Assembly (NCBI RefSeq): GCF_005484945.1
Contig: NZ_CP034035.1
Coordinates: 2,480,001-2,544,000 of the forward strand
Source: Brenneria rubrifaciens
Lineage (GTDB): Bacteria; Pseudomonadota; Gammaproteobacteria; Enterobacterales; Enterobacteriaceae
Direction of reading: 5' to 3'
Length of the DNA: 64,000 nt
Within the stretch, counting starts at the first letter, position 1. Each line of letters begins with the position of its first letter. Positions 38,367 through 48,446 of the stretch are shown piece by piece. The position numbers were made by a program, and so were the translations under genes. Below the pieces are notes generated by a model. That model was not told where the DNA came from and did not search any database. It worked only from the letters and a program-made list of their open reading frames with translations.

Positions 38367-40043
38367 TCAGAACTTCTCCCAGTTGTCGTCATGGCGGCCG
38401 CCAGCGGAGAGCAAGTGAGCCGTGTTGCTCACCATCACCGGCCGTTTCAGCCCGGCCGAATCCGGCGAGTGTGACAACGTCGCGTCGTCATCCCCTTCAA
38501 GGTTGAAAACTTCCACGGCCGCCCTAAGCTCGCTGGTCTGGATATCCAACTGCGCCGCGGCTTCCGCCGCTTCCACCACCAGCGCCGCGTTCTGCTGGGT
38601 GACGCTATCCATTTCGTGAACCGCCTGGCTGATCTGGGTAATCCCTCGGGTTTGCTCATCGGTTGCGGCGGCGATCTCAGTAATCAGATCGTTCACCTTT
38701 GAAATGGCATTGATCATCAAGGCTGTCGCATCGCCAGACTGTTTCACCCGTTCCGCGCCCTCGGCCACTCTGGACACCGACTCCGCGATAAGCGCCTCAA
38801 TCTCCTTTGCCGCCTGTGCGCTACGTTGCGCCAGAATGCGCACTTCACCGGCGACCACCGCAAACCCCCGGCCCTGTTCACCCGCGCGGGCCGCCTCCAC
38901 CGCGGCATTAAGCGCCAGAATATTGGTCTGAAACGCGATACTGTTGATAACGCTGGTAATATCTGAAATTTTGTGCGAGCTGGCGCGGATGTTTTCCATG
39001 GTTTCCATGACGCTGTCGCTGATTTTACCGCCTTGCTGCGCAATATCAGCGGCATTCTGCACCAGCCCGCGGGCGTGATGAACATGATCAGTGGTTTGTT
39101 TCACGGTGGAGCTGATTTGCTCCATGCTGGCGGCCGTTTGCTGCAAGGCGGCGGCCTGCTGTTCGGTGCGGCTGGAGAGGTCTTCATTCCCTTCCTTGAT
39201 ATGCGAGGTTCCCGAACTGATTTGCGCCGCGCCCTGACGAATGACCTGCACCGTATCACGCAAGCTTTTTTGCAACCGTTTGATATCCGGCACCAGCCTT
39301 CCCGCACAGTTCTGACCGAATTCGTCGAATTCGACCCCCAGTTGACCATCGGTCAGTTGCGCCAGATTCGACTTCATCATGCCGATCGGTTTAACCAGAT
39401 AGTTTTTCAGATAGAACTCGGTAAACAGCAGGAGCAAAAGCCCCGCAATCATTACGCCAATCATCATATTTTGATTATTCCGGTTGTGATTATTCACCAA
39501 TGGGATCAGCGAGGAAGCCGTCACTTCATCGGTGTATCGCTTAACCTCGTTGCTGAAGGACTGGCTGAGTTGAGGATAAACCGAACGAAATAGCTGACGA
39601 AACGCGGTGATATCATTACGCAGCAACGCATTGTTCATTGGCTCAATCACCGACGTCATTAACGACGACCAGGTTTTATTGAGTGAATCCACCGTCGAAC
39701 GCCCCACGCCGATATGGTCTGACGACATGAAGCTTTCCATCGCGCCACGGACATTGTTTATCGCAACCTGAGCCGTTTCCAGGGATTTCCTGGCATTTTC
39801 CGGATCGTCGTTCTGCAAATAATTCATTGCCCGCTCCATATGGGTAACTGATTGAAAACGCTGGTCGTTTCCATGCAGCAACTGCGCATAGGTTTTCTTT
39901 TGTAATTCACTTTTATCAAGTAAATTCGAAACCTGATTCAAGGAATAGAAATGAAACCCCGCCGCCACCCCCCAAATAATTAATAGCAAGGCAACGATAA
40001 TCAGTACCACAACCCTTATGCTGGTATTTTTTAGGAAGCTCAT
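38367..40043 (-). CDS. Methyl-accepting chemotaxis protein
   Basis: A 558-residue Tsr/Tar-type receptor. One membrane helix spans about 10-30 ([20 protein letters not shown]), a helical periplasmic ligand domain follows, and a second helix ([19 protein letters not shown]) leads into HAMP and the signalling hairpin. The highly conserved tip is present ([20 protein letters not shown]). It ends in NWEKF, the C-terminal pentapeptide that tethers CheR and CheB. I start at the ATG at 40043, preceded by GGAG; a frame reaching further upstream is not supported. It interrupts the FHL gene block on the opposite strand; the ligand is unknown. Confidence 0.88.
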   Translation of the reverse strand: MSFLKNTSIRVVVLIIVALLLIIWGVAAGFHFYSLNQVSNLLDKSELQKKTYAQLLHGNDQRFQSVTHMERAMNYLQNDDPENARKSLETAQVAINNVRGAMESFMSSDHIGVGRSTVDSLNKTWSSLMTSVIEPMNNALLRNDITAFRQLFRSVYPQLSQSFSNEVKRYTDEVTASSLIPLVNNHNRNNQNMMIGVMIAGLLLLLFTEFYLKNYLVKPIGMMKSNLAQLTDGQLGVEFDEFGQNCAGRLVPDIKRLQKSLRDTVQVIRQGAAQISSGTSHIKEGNEDLSSRTEQQAAALQQTAASMEQISSTVKQTTDHVHHARGLVQNAADIAQQGGKISDSVMETMENIRASSHKISDITSVINSIAFQTNILALNAAVEAARAGEQGRGFAVVAGEVRILAQRSAQAAKEIEALIAESVSRVAEGAERVKQSGDATALMINAISKVNDLITEIAAATDEQTRGITQISQAVHEMDSVTQQNAALVVEAAEAAAQLDIQTSELRAAVEVFNLEGDDDATLSHSPDSAGLKRPVMVSNTAHLLSAGGRHDDNWEKF

Positions 40044-40696
40044 AATAAACTCCGTGGATTTATTCACTACTTCCCAGGCAGGGAAGATACCTGGAATGTA
40101 TTGACGTCTTGAACATTTCTGTATCGCCCTGGTTCCCCATCCGGCTGAGCAGCGGGAACACACAGACGCGCTGGAATCCCTGATTCAGATACTGACCAAA
40201 AGACAGTGGGATAAATTTGAAAACTTATTGATAAGGCAACCGAGAATGTCTTCCCTATTTCAAATACACATAGATTTCGAGATGCGGGAAGGCGGCAACT
40301 TGAAAGACAATGGGTATCGCTCCTGCTTATAAAACGATTATAGGCACTAACGGCCATAGGTGAGAAAAACGCAGCCCTTTCATACCAAATTTATTTTATG
40401 TTGTTATAAAAAGAGTTTAACCCGTCATCCGCCTGTTACGCGGGCGGTTTAAGTCATAACGATTAGCTTCATCAGTTTTCGTCAAATCTGCCGATTCCCC
40501 CCGGCTTGGCCATCGTCACCCTCGACAGCGCGGGTGCAACCTTTGCCACCAACAGATTAAAAATACTTATCATCTAATACATTAGATTACTTACGCCTCT
40601 CCTGGCACAAACCCTGCTTTAATTAAAGAAGCGGTGTCGCTGCGCCATGATTTCGACACCATGATGTTTATCTGAACCCAGGTCGGAGAGGATGTC
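40044..40696. promoter_or_regulatory. Intergenic region between the chemoreceptor and hydN
   Basis: About 650 bases without a supported gene. TAGATTTCGAGATGCGGGAAGGCGGCAACTTGAAAGACAATGGGTAT (from about 40270) is a copy of the dispersed repeat with inverted halves. The sigma-54 promoter of hydN is at 40603-40617. About 80 bp upstream, CGTCACCCTCGACA (40514-40527) reads TGTCG-AGGG-TGACG on the other strand, similar to what I recall of the FhlA site consensus; treat that as tentative. Confidence 0.4.
40603..40617 (+). promoter_or_regulatory. Sigma-54-type promoter of hydN-fdhF
   Basis: TGGCAC-AAACC-CTGC keeps the GG/GC pair with RpoN spacing. The predicted start lies near 40629, about 68 bp before hydN. 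Confidence 0.6.
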
Positions 40697-41239
40697 ATGA
40701 ACCGGTTCGTTATTGCAGATTCCAGGAAGTGTATTGGCTGCCGCACTTGCGAAGTCGCCTGTGTGCTGGCTCACGGTGACGGGAAGACGGCGTCGTTATC
40801 CCCGGAGCACTTTTCGCCGCGCCTCAAAGTCGTTAAAGGGCTGCACGTCAGCACCACCATTCAGTGCCGCCAATGTGAAGACGCGCCCTGCGCCAATGTC
40901 TGTCCGAGCGGCGCCATCATCCATGCCGATGACTGTATTCAGGTCCGGCAGGAAAACTGTATCGGCTGTAAAACCTGCGTGGTGGCGTGCCCTTACGGCG
41001 CCATGACCGTGATCAGTAAACCGGTTGCCCGTATCAGTCATCATCAGGTGTTAGGTAACTGTGTGAAAGCCGAAGCGCAGAAGTGCGACCTGTGCGCGGG
41101 GCGCGCCGCGGGACCGGCCTGTATCGAGGTTTGCCCGACCAAAGCACTGCATATGATCAGCCATGATGACATTCAGGCCATGATCCAACAAAAGCAACGG
41201 CGGGCGGCGTTCGATGAAGCCGCGGGAATGCAGTTCTGA
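40697..41239 (+). CDS. hydN: Electron-transport iron-sulfur protein HydN
   Basis: A 180-residue polyferredoxin with four Cys groups (CIGCRTCEVAC, CRQCEDAPCANVCP, CIGCKTCVVACP, CDLC with CIEVCP). It follows E. coli HydN closely and is thought to support electron flow from formate dehydrogenase H. It begins a two-gene unit with fdhF, 39 bp apart, behind an RpoN promoter. The protein is related to HyfA, and both start MNRFVIAD. Confidence 0.9.
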   Translation: MNRFVIADSRKCIGCRTCEVACVLAHGDGKTASLSPEHFSPRLKVVKGLHVSTTIQCRQCEDAPCANVCPSGAIIHADDCIQVRQENCIGCKTCVVACPYGAMTVISKPVARISHHQVLGNCVKAEAQKCDLCAGRAAGPACIEVCPTKALHMISHDDIQAMIQQKQRRAAFDEAAGMQF

Positions 41240-41278
41240 ACGGTGCCGCTCAAGGCACGCTGAAGGAGAATAATCATC

Positions 41279-43429
41279 ATGCAGAAAGTGATCACTGTCT
41301 GTCCTTATTGCGGATCAGGCTGCAAAATTAACCTGCTGGTTGAAAACGGCAAGGTGGTTGGCGCTGAAGGCGCCAATGGCGTCACCAACGAAGGCGAACT
41401 CTGTCTTAAAGGCTATTACGGCTGGGATTTTCTCAACGACACCAAATTGCTGACGCCACGCCTGAAGCAACCGCTGATTCGCCGCCGCAAAGGTGCGCCG
41501 TTTGAGGCCGTATCCTGGGATCAGGCCATCGAATTCGCCAGTTCCCGCCTGAAAGCGATTAAAGAGAAATACGGCGCCGAGTCCATCATGCATACCGGGT
41601 CATCCCGCGGGCCGGGTAACGAAACCAACTATGTGATGCAGAAATTTGCTCGCGCGGTAACCGGCAATAACAATATCGACTGCTGCGCCCGCGTGTGCCA
41701 CGGCCCGTCGGTCGCCGGTTTGCAAGTGACGCTGGGCAACGGGGCCATGAGCAACTCCATCTGCGAAATCGAGCATACCGAATGCATTCTGGTATTCGGC
41801 TATAACGCCGCCGATTCGCATCCTATCGTTGCCCGCCGCATCCTGAAAGCCAAAGAACGCGGCGCCAAAATCATCGTGTGCGACCCACGCCACATTGAAA
41901 CCGCACGAATCGCCGATCTGTGGCTGCCGCTGAAAAACGGCTCCAATATGGCGCTGGTCAACGCCTTCGCCAACGTGCTGATCAATGAGGGGCTGTATAA
42001 TAAGGAGTACGTCGCGCGCCATACCGAAGGGTTTGAAACGTATTGTGAGATCGTCGCCAACTATACGCCGGAATATGTCGCCGCAATCACCGGCCTGGCG
42101 CCGGCGCTAATTCGCGATGCCATGCGGATGTACGCCGCCGCGCCTTCCGCCACTATTTTGTGGGGCATGGGCGTGACTCAATGGGGTCAGGGCGTCGACG
42201 TGGTGAAAGGTCTGTCCGGTCTGGCATTGCTGACCGGCAATCTGGGCCGTCCGAATGTCGGCGTTGGCCCGGTGCGCGGTCAGAATAACGTGCAGGGCGC
42301 CTGCGATATGGGGGCGCTGCCCAATATGTTCCCCGGTTATCAAAACGTCACGGATCACGAAGTCCTGGACAAGTTTGCCAAAGCCTGGGGCGTTACCAGC
42401 CTGTCCGACAAAATTGGCTATTCCCTCACCGATGTGCCGCACAAGATCAAAGAAGGCAAAATCAGAGCCAACTACGTGATGGGAGAAGATCCGCTGCAAA
42501 CCGAACCGGATTTGTCCATGATGCGTCAGGCTTTCAGTGAACTGGAATTGCTGATTGTGCAAGACATTTTTATGACCAAGACCGCGTCGGTGGCGGACGT
42601 GATTTTGCCCGCCACCTCATGGGGTGAACACGAAGGCGTTTATTCCGCCGCCGACCGCGGCTTCCAGCGTTTCTATAAAGCGGTCGAACCGCAGGGCGAC
42701 GTTAAGCCGGACTGGGAAATCATCAGCCTGATGGCGACGGCGCTCGGCTATCCGATGCACTACAACAACACGCAGGAAATCTGGGACGAGCTGCGCCATC
42801 TCTGTCCGCTGTATTATGGCGCGACCTACGAAAAAATGGCCGGACTCGGCTATGTGCCGTGGCCGTGCGCCACGGAAGACAGTCCGGGTACGCCGTGGCT
42901 GTACGAAGGCAACCAGTTTGACCGTCCCGGCGGCAAAGGTCTGCTGTTCGCCACCGAGTGGCGGCCGCCGATGGAGCTGGTGGATGAGGATTATCCGCTG
43001 GTGCTGTGTACCGTACGTGAAGTGGGCCACTATTCCTGCCGTTCGATGACCGGTAACTGCACCGCCTTGCAAACACTGGCGGACGAGCCCGGCTATGTGC
43101 AGGTCAACCCGGAGGATGCCGAGAGAATCGGTCTGCGCGATCAGCAACTGACCTGGGTTTCTTCACGCCGCGGCAAAGTCATCACCCGTGTTTCCGTCAG
43201 TGAGCGGGTCAACAAGGGCGCGGTTTACATGACCTATCAGTGGTGGATCGGCGCCTGTAATGAACTGACGCTGGATCACCTCGATCCGATTTCCAAAACG
43301 CCGGAATACAAATATTGCGCCGTTAGACTGGAAGCCATTGAAGACCAGCAGGCGGCGGAAAATTATGTGCAACAGGAATACAGTGAACTGAAGGCGCGCC
43401 TGCGCAGGGCAGCGGAAGAGATAAGCTAA
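41279..43429 (+). CDS. fdhF: Formate dehydrogenase H, cysteine-containing version
   Basis: A 716-residue molybdopterin enzyme of the FdhF family. The N-terminus binds one 4Fe-4S cluster through CPYCGSGC and C42 (LCLKGYYG). The Mo ligand, selenocysteine 140 in E. coli FdhF, is here Cys140: the codon at 41696-41698 is TGC within CCARVCHGPSV, with no UGA and no need for a SECIS element. His141 is kept. Other family text is GMGVTQWGQGVD, NLGRPNVGVGPVRGQNNVQGACDMG and a C-terminal MGD-binding domain ending near KYCAVRLE. It oxidises formate to CO2 and feeds electrons through HydN/HyfA to HyfG. Confidence 0.94.
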   Translation: MQKVITVCPYCGSGCKINLLVENGKVVGAEGANGVTNEGELCLKGYYGWDFLNDTKLLTPRLKQPLIRRRKGAPFEAVSWDQAIEFASSRLKAIKEKYGAESIMHTGSSRGPGNETNYVMQKFARAVTGNNNIDCCARVCHGPSVAGLQVTLGNGAMSNSICEIEHTECILVFGYNAADSHPIVARRILKAKERGAKIIVCDPRHIETARIADLWLPLKNGSNMALVNAFANVLINEGLYNKEYVARHTEGFETYCEIVANYTPEYVAAITGLAPALIRDAMRMYAAAPSATILWGMGVTQWGQGVDVVKGLSGLALLTGNLGRPNVGVGPVRGQNNVQGACDMGALPNMFPGYQNVTDHEVLDKFAKAWGVTSLSDKIGYSLTDVPHKIKEGKIRANYVMGEDPLQTEPDLSMMRQAFSELELLIVQDIFMTKTASVADVILPATSWGEHEGVYSAADRGFQRFYKAVEPQGDVKPDWEIISLMATALGYPMHYNNTQEIWDELRHLCPLYYGATYEKMAGLGYVPWPCATEDSPGTPWLYEGNQFDRPGGKGLLFATEWRPPMELVDEDYPLVLCTVREVGHYSCRSMTGNCTALQTLADEPGYVQVNPEDAERIGLRDQQLTWVSSRRGKVITRVSVSERVNKGAVYMTYQWWIGACNELTLDHLDPISKTPEYKYCAVRLEAIEDQQAAENYVQQEYSELKARLRRAAEEIS

Positions 43430-43440
43430 ACTCACCATGT

Positions 43441-43463
43441 GCGGCCACGCGCGGCGTGGCCGC
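43441..43463. terminator. Hairpin between fdhF and fhlA
   Basis: GCGGCCACGC and GCGTGGCCGC form a perfect 10-bp stem around a 3-base loop in the 36-bp gap between two convergent genes. There is no T-run on either side; it may still block read-through in both directions. Confidence 0.6.
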
Positions 43464-43465
43464 GC

Positions 43466-45637
43466 TCACTCCATATCCTCAATCGCTTTGACCGAAATCC
43501 CCATGCGCTGCATGCGTGACAGCAGCGTGGTTCGCTTCAGGCCAAGTTTGGCGGCGGCGCCTTTTGGCCCGGCGACAATGCCGTTGGTTTCTCTCAATAC
43601 CCGGATAATACGCTGACGTTCAGACTCATCACCGTCATCTTCCCGCGCCGTTGGCGCAACTGGCGCGTCTTGCACCGCAACCGGGGAGGGTTTCAGGGTT
43701 TCCAATGGCGAAAGATCAGGTTGCAGCTCAGCCAACTGCAAATTCAACGTCGTGCCTCTGGTGAGGATCACCGCCCTTTCAATCACGTTTTCCAGCTCTC
43801 GCACATTCCCCGGCCAGGGGCGCTTGCTTAACTGACGCAGCATTTCCGACGGAATACTGTCAATCGTCCGATTCATACGCCGCGCAATCTTGCGGGTAAA
43901 AAACTTCACCAGCAGCGGAATATCTTCCGGCCGCTCGCGCAGCGGGGGGATCACAATCGGGAACACGTTCAGACGATAATACAGATCGCTGCGGTATTCC
44001 CGGTCGGCCACCATCTGTTTCAGATCGCGATTAGTGGCCGCAATCAGACGAACATCTACCGGAATCACCTTGTTTCCCCCTAAGCGTTCAATCTCCCGCT
44101 CCTGCAAAACACGCAGCAGTTTAGGCTGCAATTCCAGCGGGATATCGCCTACCTCATCCAGAAACAGCGTACTCTTGTCCGCCAGTTCAAATCGTCCCTG
44201 ACGCTGGCTTGACGCGCCGGTAAAAGCGCCTTTCTCATGGCCGAACAGATCGCTTTCCAGTAAACCGGACGGAATCGCCGCACAGTTCATTTTCACCATA
44301 CGGTGCGCGTTTCTCGGACTCAGGCGGTGAATCGCGCGCGCGATCAGTTCTTTTCCTGTCCCCGTCTCCCCCAGAATCAGGACGGTGCTGTCGCTGGCGG
44401 CCACCATTTCCACCTGTTCCAACACCTGACGGATCGCCGCACTGCGGCCAATAATTTCACCGAAGGCTTCTCCCCCGACGCTTTGGGTATGCTCGGTAAG
44501 CTGCTCCGTCAGATAGAAATTTTCATGGATCAGGCTGTCTTTCAGACGGGTAATCTGCTCATACGCCAGCGCGTTATCCAGGGCAATAGCAATTCGCGCC
44601 GCAATCTGACGCAGCAATTTCATGTCCGCCTTGCTGACCGGTAAATCGCCGCCGTGCGCCAGCTCCAGCACGCCCAACACGCGATTACCAAACGCCAGCG
44701 GCAGCAGACAGGCATGCTTCAGGCCACCGTCAAACCACTGCGCCAGATAGCACGGATGCTCCGGCGAATTCAGCCCGTCGTCTCGATGGATTAACAGAAC
44801 GTCGTTGTTCCGCATCACGGCCTCCGCCCGCGTCTCCGACAGCCTGAGCGCGCCCTCGTCCAAATGCGGCGAGCGCCCGGCACAATAATGCGTAGCGAAA
44901 TATTTAAGGGTTTTATCGTCGTCATCGCTGTCGCGTAATGCCAGCGCGACGAAATCAATACCGAAAAAACGGTGAATTTCCTTAGAAACTTCCTGCGCCA
45001 GCGCTTTCAGCTCCAGCTTGGAAATGACGGTATTGGTCACATCGACCAGAACGCGGAAGTGATCGCGTTCGTGGCGCAAGCGCTCTGCCTCAAGCCGGGC
45101 TTGCTCACGTTCGCTGATATTCTCCAGCGCCAGCGTAATCACATCGGTAAGGGCCTGAAAGAAAGCGATCTCGCTGTCATCGAACCGGCTTCCGTCCGTT
45201 TTGATGAATTCGACGCCGCCCATTGCACGCTGCGGCGTCAACAGGGGAAACTGACAGTAGTCGCTGAGTCCGGCATAGTCGGGCTGGCCCATCAGATGGG
45301 CGAAATCGCGCTGGAAATGTACCCGGTCGCAGCGCAACGGCGAATGGGTATGCCATACCACCCCGCCCGGCCCATCCAATAACAGGAAGGTGTCTTCGCT
45401 GCAAAGCGTTTTATTTGCCTTGCGATCACGGCGGTAAAGCAACGTTTGGTTATGAAGCGGATCGATCAGCAGCAGATTGACGCGCCCGAATCGCACTACT
45501 GAAAAAGACAGGCTGTCCAGCACCTCCAGCAGCGCCTCGATGCTGCGCTGTTTCAGCAAGGTTTGTGACACCTTCAACAGGGCATCCTGCCATAGAATCG
45601 ACAACCGTGAAGGGAGGTCTGTCCGTTGTATCACCAT
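43466..45637 (-). CDS. fhlA: Sigma-54-dependent formate hydrogenlyase activator FhlA/HyfR-like
   Basis: A 723-residue transcription activator. It has two N-terminal GAF-like domains, an AAA+ core with Walker A GETGTGKE and the sigma-54 contact motif GAFTGA, Walker B in TLFLDEVGDIPLELQPK, and a C-terminal helix-turn-helix ([21 protein letters not shown]). FhlA senses formate through the N-terminal region and opens RpoN promoters; three such promoters are visible (hypC, hyfA, hydN). I start at the ATG at 45637; a GTG two codons earlier is possible. Whether it is the FhlA or HyfR orthologue cannot be decided by eye. Confidence 0.88.
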   Translation of the reverse strand: MVIQRTDLPSRLSILWQDALLKVSQTLLKQRSIEALLEVLDSLSFSVVRFGRVNLLLIDPLHNQTLLYRRDRKANKTLCSEDTFLLLDGPGGVVWHTHSPLRCDRVHFQRDFAHLMGQPDYAGLSDYCQFPLLTPQRAMGGVEFIKTDGSRFDDSEIAFFQALTDVITLALENISEREQARLEAERLRHERDHFRVLVDVTNTVISKLELKALAQEVSKEIHRFFGIDFVALALRDSDDDDKTLKYFATHYCAGRSPHLDEGALRLSETRAEAVMRNNDVLLIHRDDGLNSPEHPCYLAQWFDGGLKHACLLPLAFGNRVLGVLELAHGGDLPVSKADMKLLRQIAARIAIALDNALAYEQITRLKDSLIHENFYLTEQLTEHTQSVGGEAFGEIIGRSAAIRQVLEQVEMVAASDSTVLILGETGTGKELIARAIHRLSPRNAHRMVKMNCAAIPSGLLESDLFGHEKGAFTGASSQRQGRFELADKSTLFLDEVGDIPLELQPKLLRVLQEREIERLGGNKVIPVDVRLIAATNRDLKQMVADREYRSDLYYRLNVFPIVIPPLRERPEDIPLLVKFFTRKIARRMNRTIDSIPSEMLRQLSKRPWPGNVRELENVIERAVILTRGTTLNLQLAELQPDLSPLETLKPSPVAVQDAPVAPTAREDDGDESERQRIIRVLRETNGIVAGPKGAAAKLGLKRTTLLSRMQRMGISVKAIEDME

Positions 45638-46506
45638 AACCACCGCAATAATGTCAACATGATCGTCAGGGAGATATAGTGTAAAGAGTAACGAACTGAA
45701 ATCCTATGTCGTCATGCCGATAGCTTGATCTGAATCGTTATTACCCCGAAGAATAGTCAAAAAAGCGATAACTATTATTAGCAATAACGGTCGTTTTATC
45801 GCGTGATAAAAGACCGCCGGAAAGCGGAAATTTCCTCCGACTTCCCCATCTGGTGAAAATATTCTCATCCCCTGCAAAGCAAAAAAGGACTACAAAATTG
45901 AAACAAAAATATTACAAGTCAGCTATGAATTTTCAGCAAATAGAATTTCCTCTAAATACGATCACCAATAAATTAAATATTATTAGCAATAAACAGATAT
46001 ATTTATTGAATAAAATCACAACAATACCCATCCATAAAAATGATTAGAATTCAAACCAAACCGGATTTTTAAAATTAAAGTAACCAAAAGTGTCAAGCGG
46101 GGCAAACTGAATATCACCTTGTTCAAAATATGCACGATTTAATCCCTGAGGAAAATTATTTCTCCCCCCCGCCCACTCAAGGCAACCTGACAAGAAAAAC
46201 AATAACTAACTGTTTTTAAAAATTAATTCAAATCAAAACCAACACATTTCAGCCGGTCTCAATTTCATATTGAATTACCTATTAACGTTCATTTTTACAT
46301 GACAAAATTCGCTATTACCCGCGCAAAACAGAAAAAAATAAATGTAAAATGTTCGAATCGTTGTAATATCGGCATCGCAGACACAGCATCCCAATAACAG
46401 ATCAGGGCGATAAGTTCGGTGTGGTCAATTTATAAACACCGTCTTGTCCTGATCACACTGCAATAATATTGTGCTGCCCGAATGAATTCACCAACATGAG
46501 GTTAAT
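45638..46506. other. AT-rich intergenic region upstream of the symporter gene
   Basis: About 870 bases with no convincing gene. It is very AT-rich, particularly 45850-46340, and must contain promoters for fhlA (leftward) and the symporter gene (rightward). ACACCGTCTTGTCCTGATCACACTG near 46440-46460 has a half-site resembling a CRP motif, not strong enough to call. Confidence 0.35.
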
Positions 46507-47808
46507 ATGCAAAGGCAGAAGTTACTTATACAAATACTCATCGCTATCTTATTAGGCGTACTCATTGGATGGGCATGCCATCAATACCTCGACGCAGAAC
46601 GCGCAAAAGAAATCGCGTCTTACTTCAATATGATCACTGACATATTCCTTCGTCTTATCAAGATGATCATTGCGCCATTGGTATTTTCAACGCTGGTTTC
46701 CGGTCTGGTGAGCATGGGCAAATCCGCCGCAGTCGGCCGCATCGGGATGAAAGCGATGATTTGGTTCGTCACCGCGTCTTTCCTCTCACTGCTCATCGGG
46801 TTGATGCTGGCCAACTTCTTCCAGCCCGGCGCAGGCATGAATCTGGAGATCCCAGACGCCGCCCCTGTCGCCACCGGCCTGAACACCGATGGATTTTCGC
46901 TTAAAAGCTTCATCAGCCACATCTTCCCGAAAAGCATTGTGGAAGCGATGGCCAACAACGAAATTCTGCAAATTCTGATCTTCTCGCTGTTCTTCGGCTC
47001 TGCCCTCGCCTACGTCAAACACCATAACAAACAGGCGACGACCATCATTTCGATGATTGAAGAACTGGCCAAAGTGATGTTCCGTGTGACCGACTACGTC
47101 ATGGCGTTGGCACCGATCGCCGCCTTCGCTGCCATTGCCTCCGCCATCACAACTCAGGGTCTGGGTTTGATTTATGACTTCGGTAAACTGATTGGCGTGT
47201 TCTATCTGGGTCTGGCGCTGCTGTGGCTGGCCCTGTTCTCAGTCGGCTATGCGTTTTTAGGCAAAGCAATCGTTAAACTGGCAAAACTGATTCGCGAACC
47301 CACCACGCTGGCCTTCGCCACCGCCAGTAGCGAGTCCGCTTATCCGAAAACCATGGAGGCGCTGACCAAATTCGGCGTACCGAAAAAAATCACCAGCTTC
47401 GTGCTGCCGCTGGGCTACTCTTTCAACCTTGATGGTTCAATGATGTATCAATCCTTTGCGATTCTGTTTATCGCGCAGGCATACAACATCGACCTGAGCC
47501 TGACCCAGCAGATTCTGATTCTGTTGACCCTGATGATCACCAGTAAAGGTATGGCGGGTGTGGCGCGCGCTGCGGTGGTGGTGGTCGCGGCAACTTTACC
47601 CATGTTCAACCTGCCGGAAGCCGGTATCCTGCTGATTATCGGTATTGACCAGTTCCTGGATATGGGCCGTACCGCAACCAACGTGATTGGCAACAGTATC
47701 TCTACCGCTGTCGTGGCAAGTATGGAAAAAGACGCTCATGACGACAAAAAGGAGAGCGAAGCGCCATCCGCCTCCTATGATGAACCTCAGACCACTCGCT
47801 CCACCTGA
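46507..47808 (+). CDS. Dicarboxylate/amino acid:cation symporter (DAACS, GltP/DctA family)
   Basis: A 433-residue membrane protein with the glutamate-transporter fold. Conserved elements are TASSESAYPKTMEAL (the serine-rich hairpin HP1), LPLGYSFNLDGSMMYQS (TM7 NMDGT-like motif), SKGMAGVARAA (HP2) and DQFLDMGRTATNVIGNS (TM8 substrate residues). It should import a C4-dicarboxylate or acidic amino acid with H+ or Na+. GAGG lies 5 bases before the ATG. A strong hairpin follows the gene. The exact substrate cannot be read from sequence. Confidence 0.85.
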   Translation: MQRQKLLIQILIAILLGVLIGWACHQYLDAERAKEIASYFNMITDIFLRLIKMIIAPLVFSTLVSGLVSMGKSAAVGRIGMKAMIWFVTASFLSLLIGLMLANFFQPGAGMNLEIPDAAPVATGLNTDGFSLKSFISHIFPKSIVEAMANNEILQILIFSLFFGSALAYVKHHNKQATTIISMIEELAKVMFRVTDYVMALAPIAAFAAIASAITTQGLGLIYDFGKLIGVFYLGLALLWLALFSVGYAFLGKAIVKLAKLIREPTTLAFATASSESAYPKTMEALTKFGVPKKITSFVLPLGYSFNLDGSMMYQSFAILFIAQAYNIDLSLTQQILILLTLMITSKGMAGVARAAVVVVAATLPMFNLPEAGILLIIGIDQFLDMGRTATNVIGNSISTAVVASMEKDAHDDKKESEAPSASYDEPQTTRST

Positions 47809-47817
47809 TGGTCTGAA

Positions 47818-47855
47818 CGGACTATCTGGCGGCCGCATGACCGCCAGATAGTCCG
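47818..47855 (+). terminator. Strong hairpin after the symporter gene
   Basis: CGGACTATCTGGCGG (47818-47832) pairs perfectly with CCGCCAGATAGTCCG (47841-47855) around an 8-base loop, 10 bp after the stop codon. No U-run follows, so it may act with Rho or as an RNA stabiliser. Confidence 0.55.
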
Positions 47856-47899
47856 CCGGCAACACCGCCAACTCCCATTGCTATCCCGCCGCTTTCGGA

Positions 47900-48205
47900 T
47901 TAATGCTGTAACGCTTTCATATCTCGCCAGAATTTTTCTGACGCCATATTCAGCCTGGCATGCAGTCGGTAAAGGTATACCCCCATGCTCAATACCGCGC
48001 TTGCCCTATCAAGAATCACCAGTTCATGACCTTCCAGCTCTTCTTTACTGGAATAGTCCGGCAACCATGCAATGCCATAACCGCTTTTGGTCATTCGCTT
48101 CATGAAGACTGTGAAATATTTTTTCTCGGCGGCGCGAGTAAAACGGCGTTACTCCTCCAGCGCGATAAAATCGTAAAGCCACTTTGTCTCAATATGATTC
48201 AGCAT
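47900..48205 (-). pseudogene. Remnant of a HypT/QseD-like LysR regulator
   Basis: On the complementary strand an ATG at 48205 gives MLNHIETKWLYDFIALEE, then an in-frame TAA, RRFTRAAEKK, and after a jump IAWLPDYSSKEELEGHELV to KFWRDMKAL. The first part matches the start of E. coli HypT (YjiE) and the second its C-terminal end. Roughly 200 central codons are missing, yet both ends remain in one frame, and one sense codon has become TAA. Downstream residues from the HTH are absent, so no function is expected. It marks the edge of a decayed region. Confidence 0.75.
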
Positions 48206-48446
48206 GATGTTTCACTCGTTTTATTCTGGATCACCAAATCAAGGCAACGGCAGAGAACTATATTGACGCGACGGAAGAACTGCTCAAGAAAACGGTTTAG
48301 TGGTATTTTTCTCATGATCACCAACGCGACATCATCGTCTGAAAAACCTAATCGCAGCCGGTATCTCCTCACTCATTTGAATAGCAGAAAGGTGATACGG
48401 ATATTAGAAATATAATACTCAGGTGATCGGTCAATACTCATCCGTT

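Noticed and set aside
45853..46047. A possible 64-residue protein upstream of the symporter
   Set aside because: Strongly AT-biased lysine/asparagine/isoleucine text with no start context.
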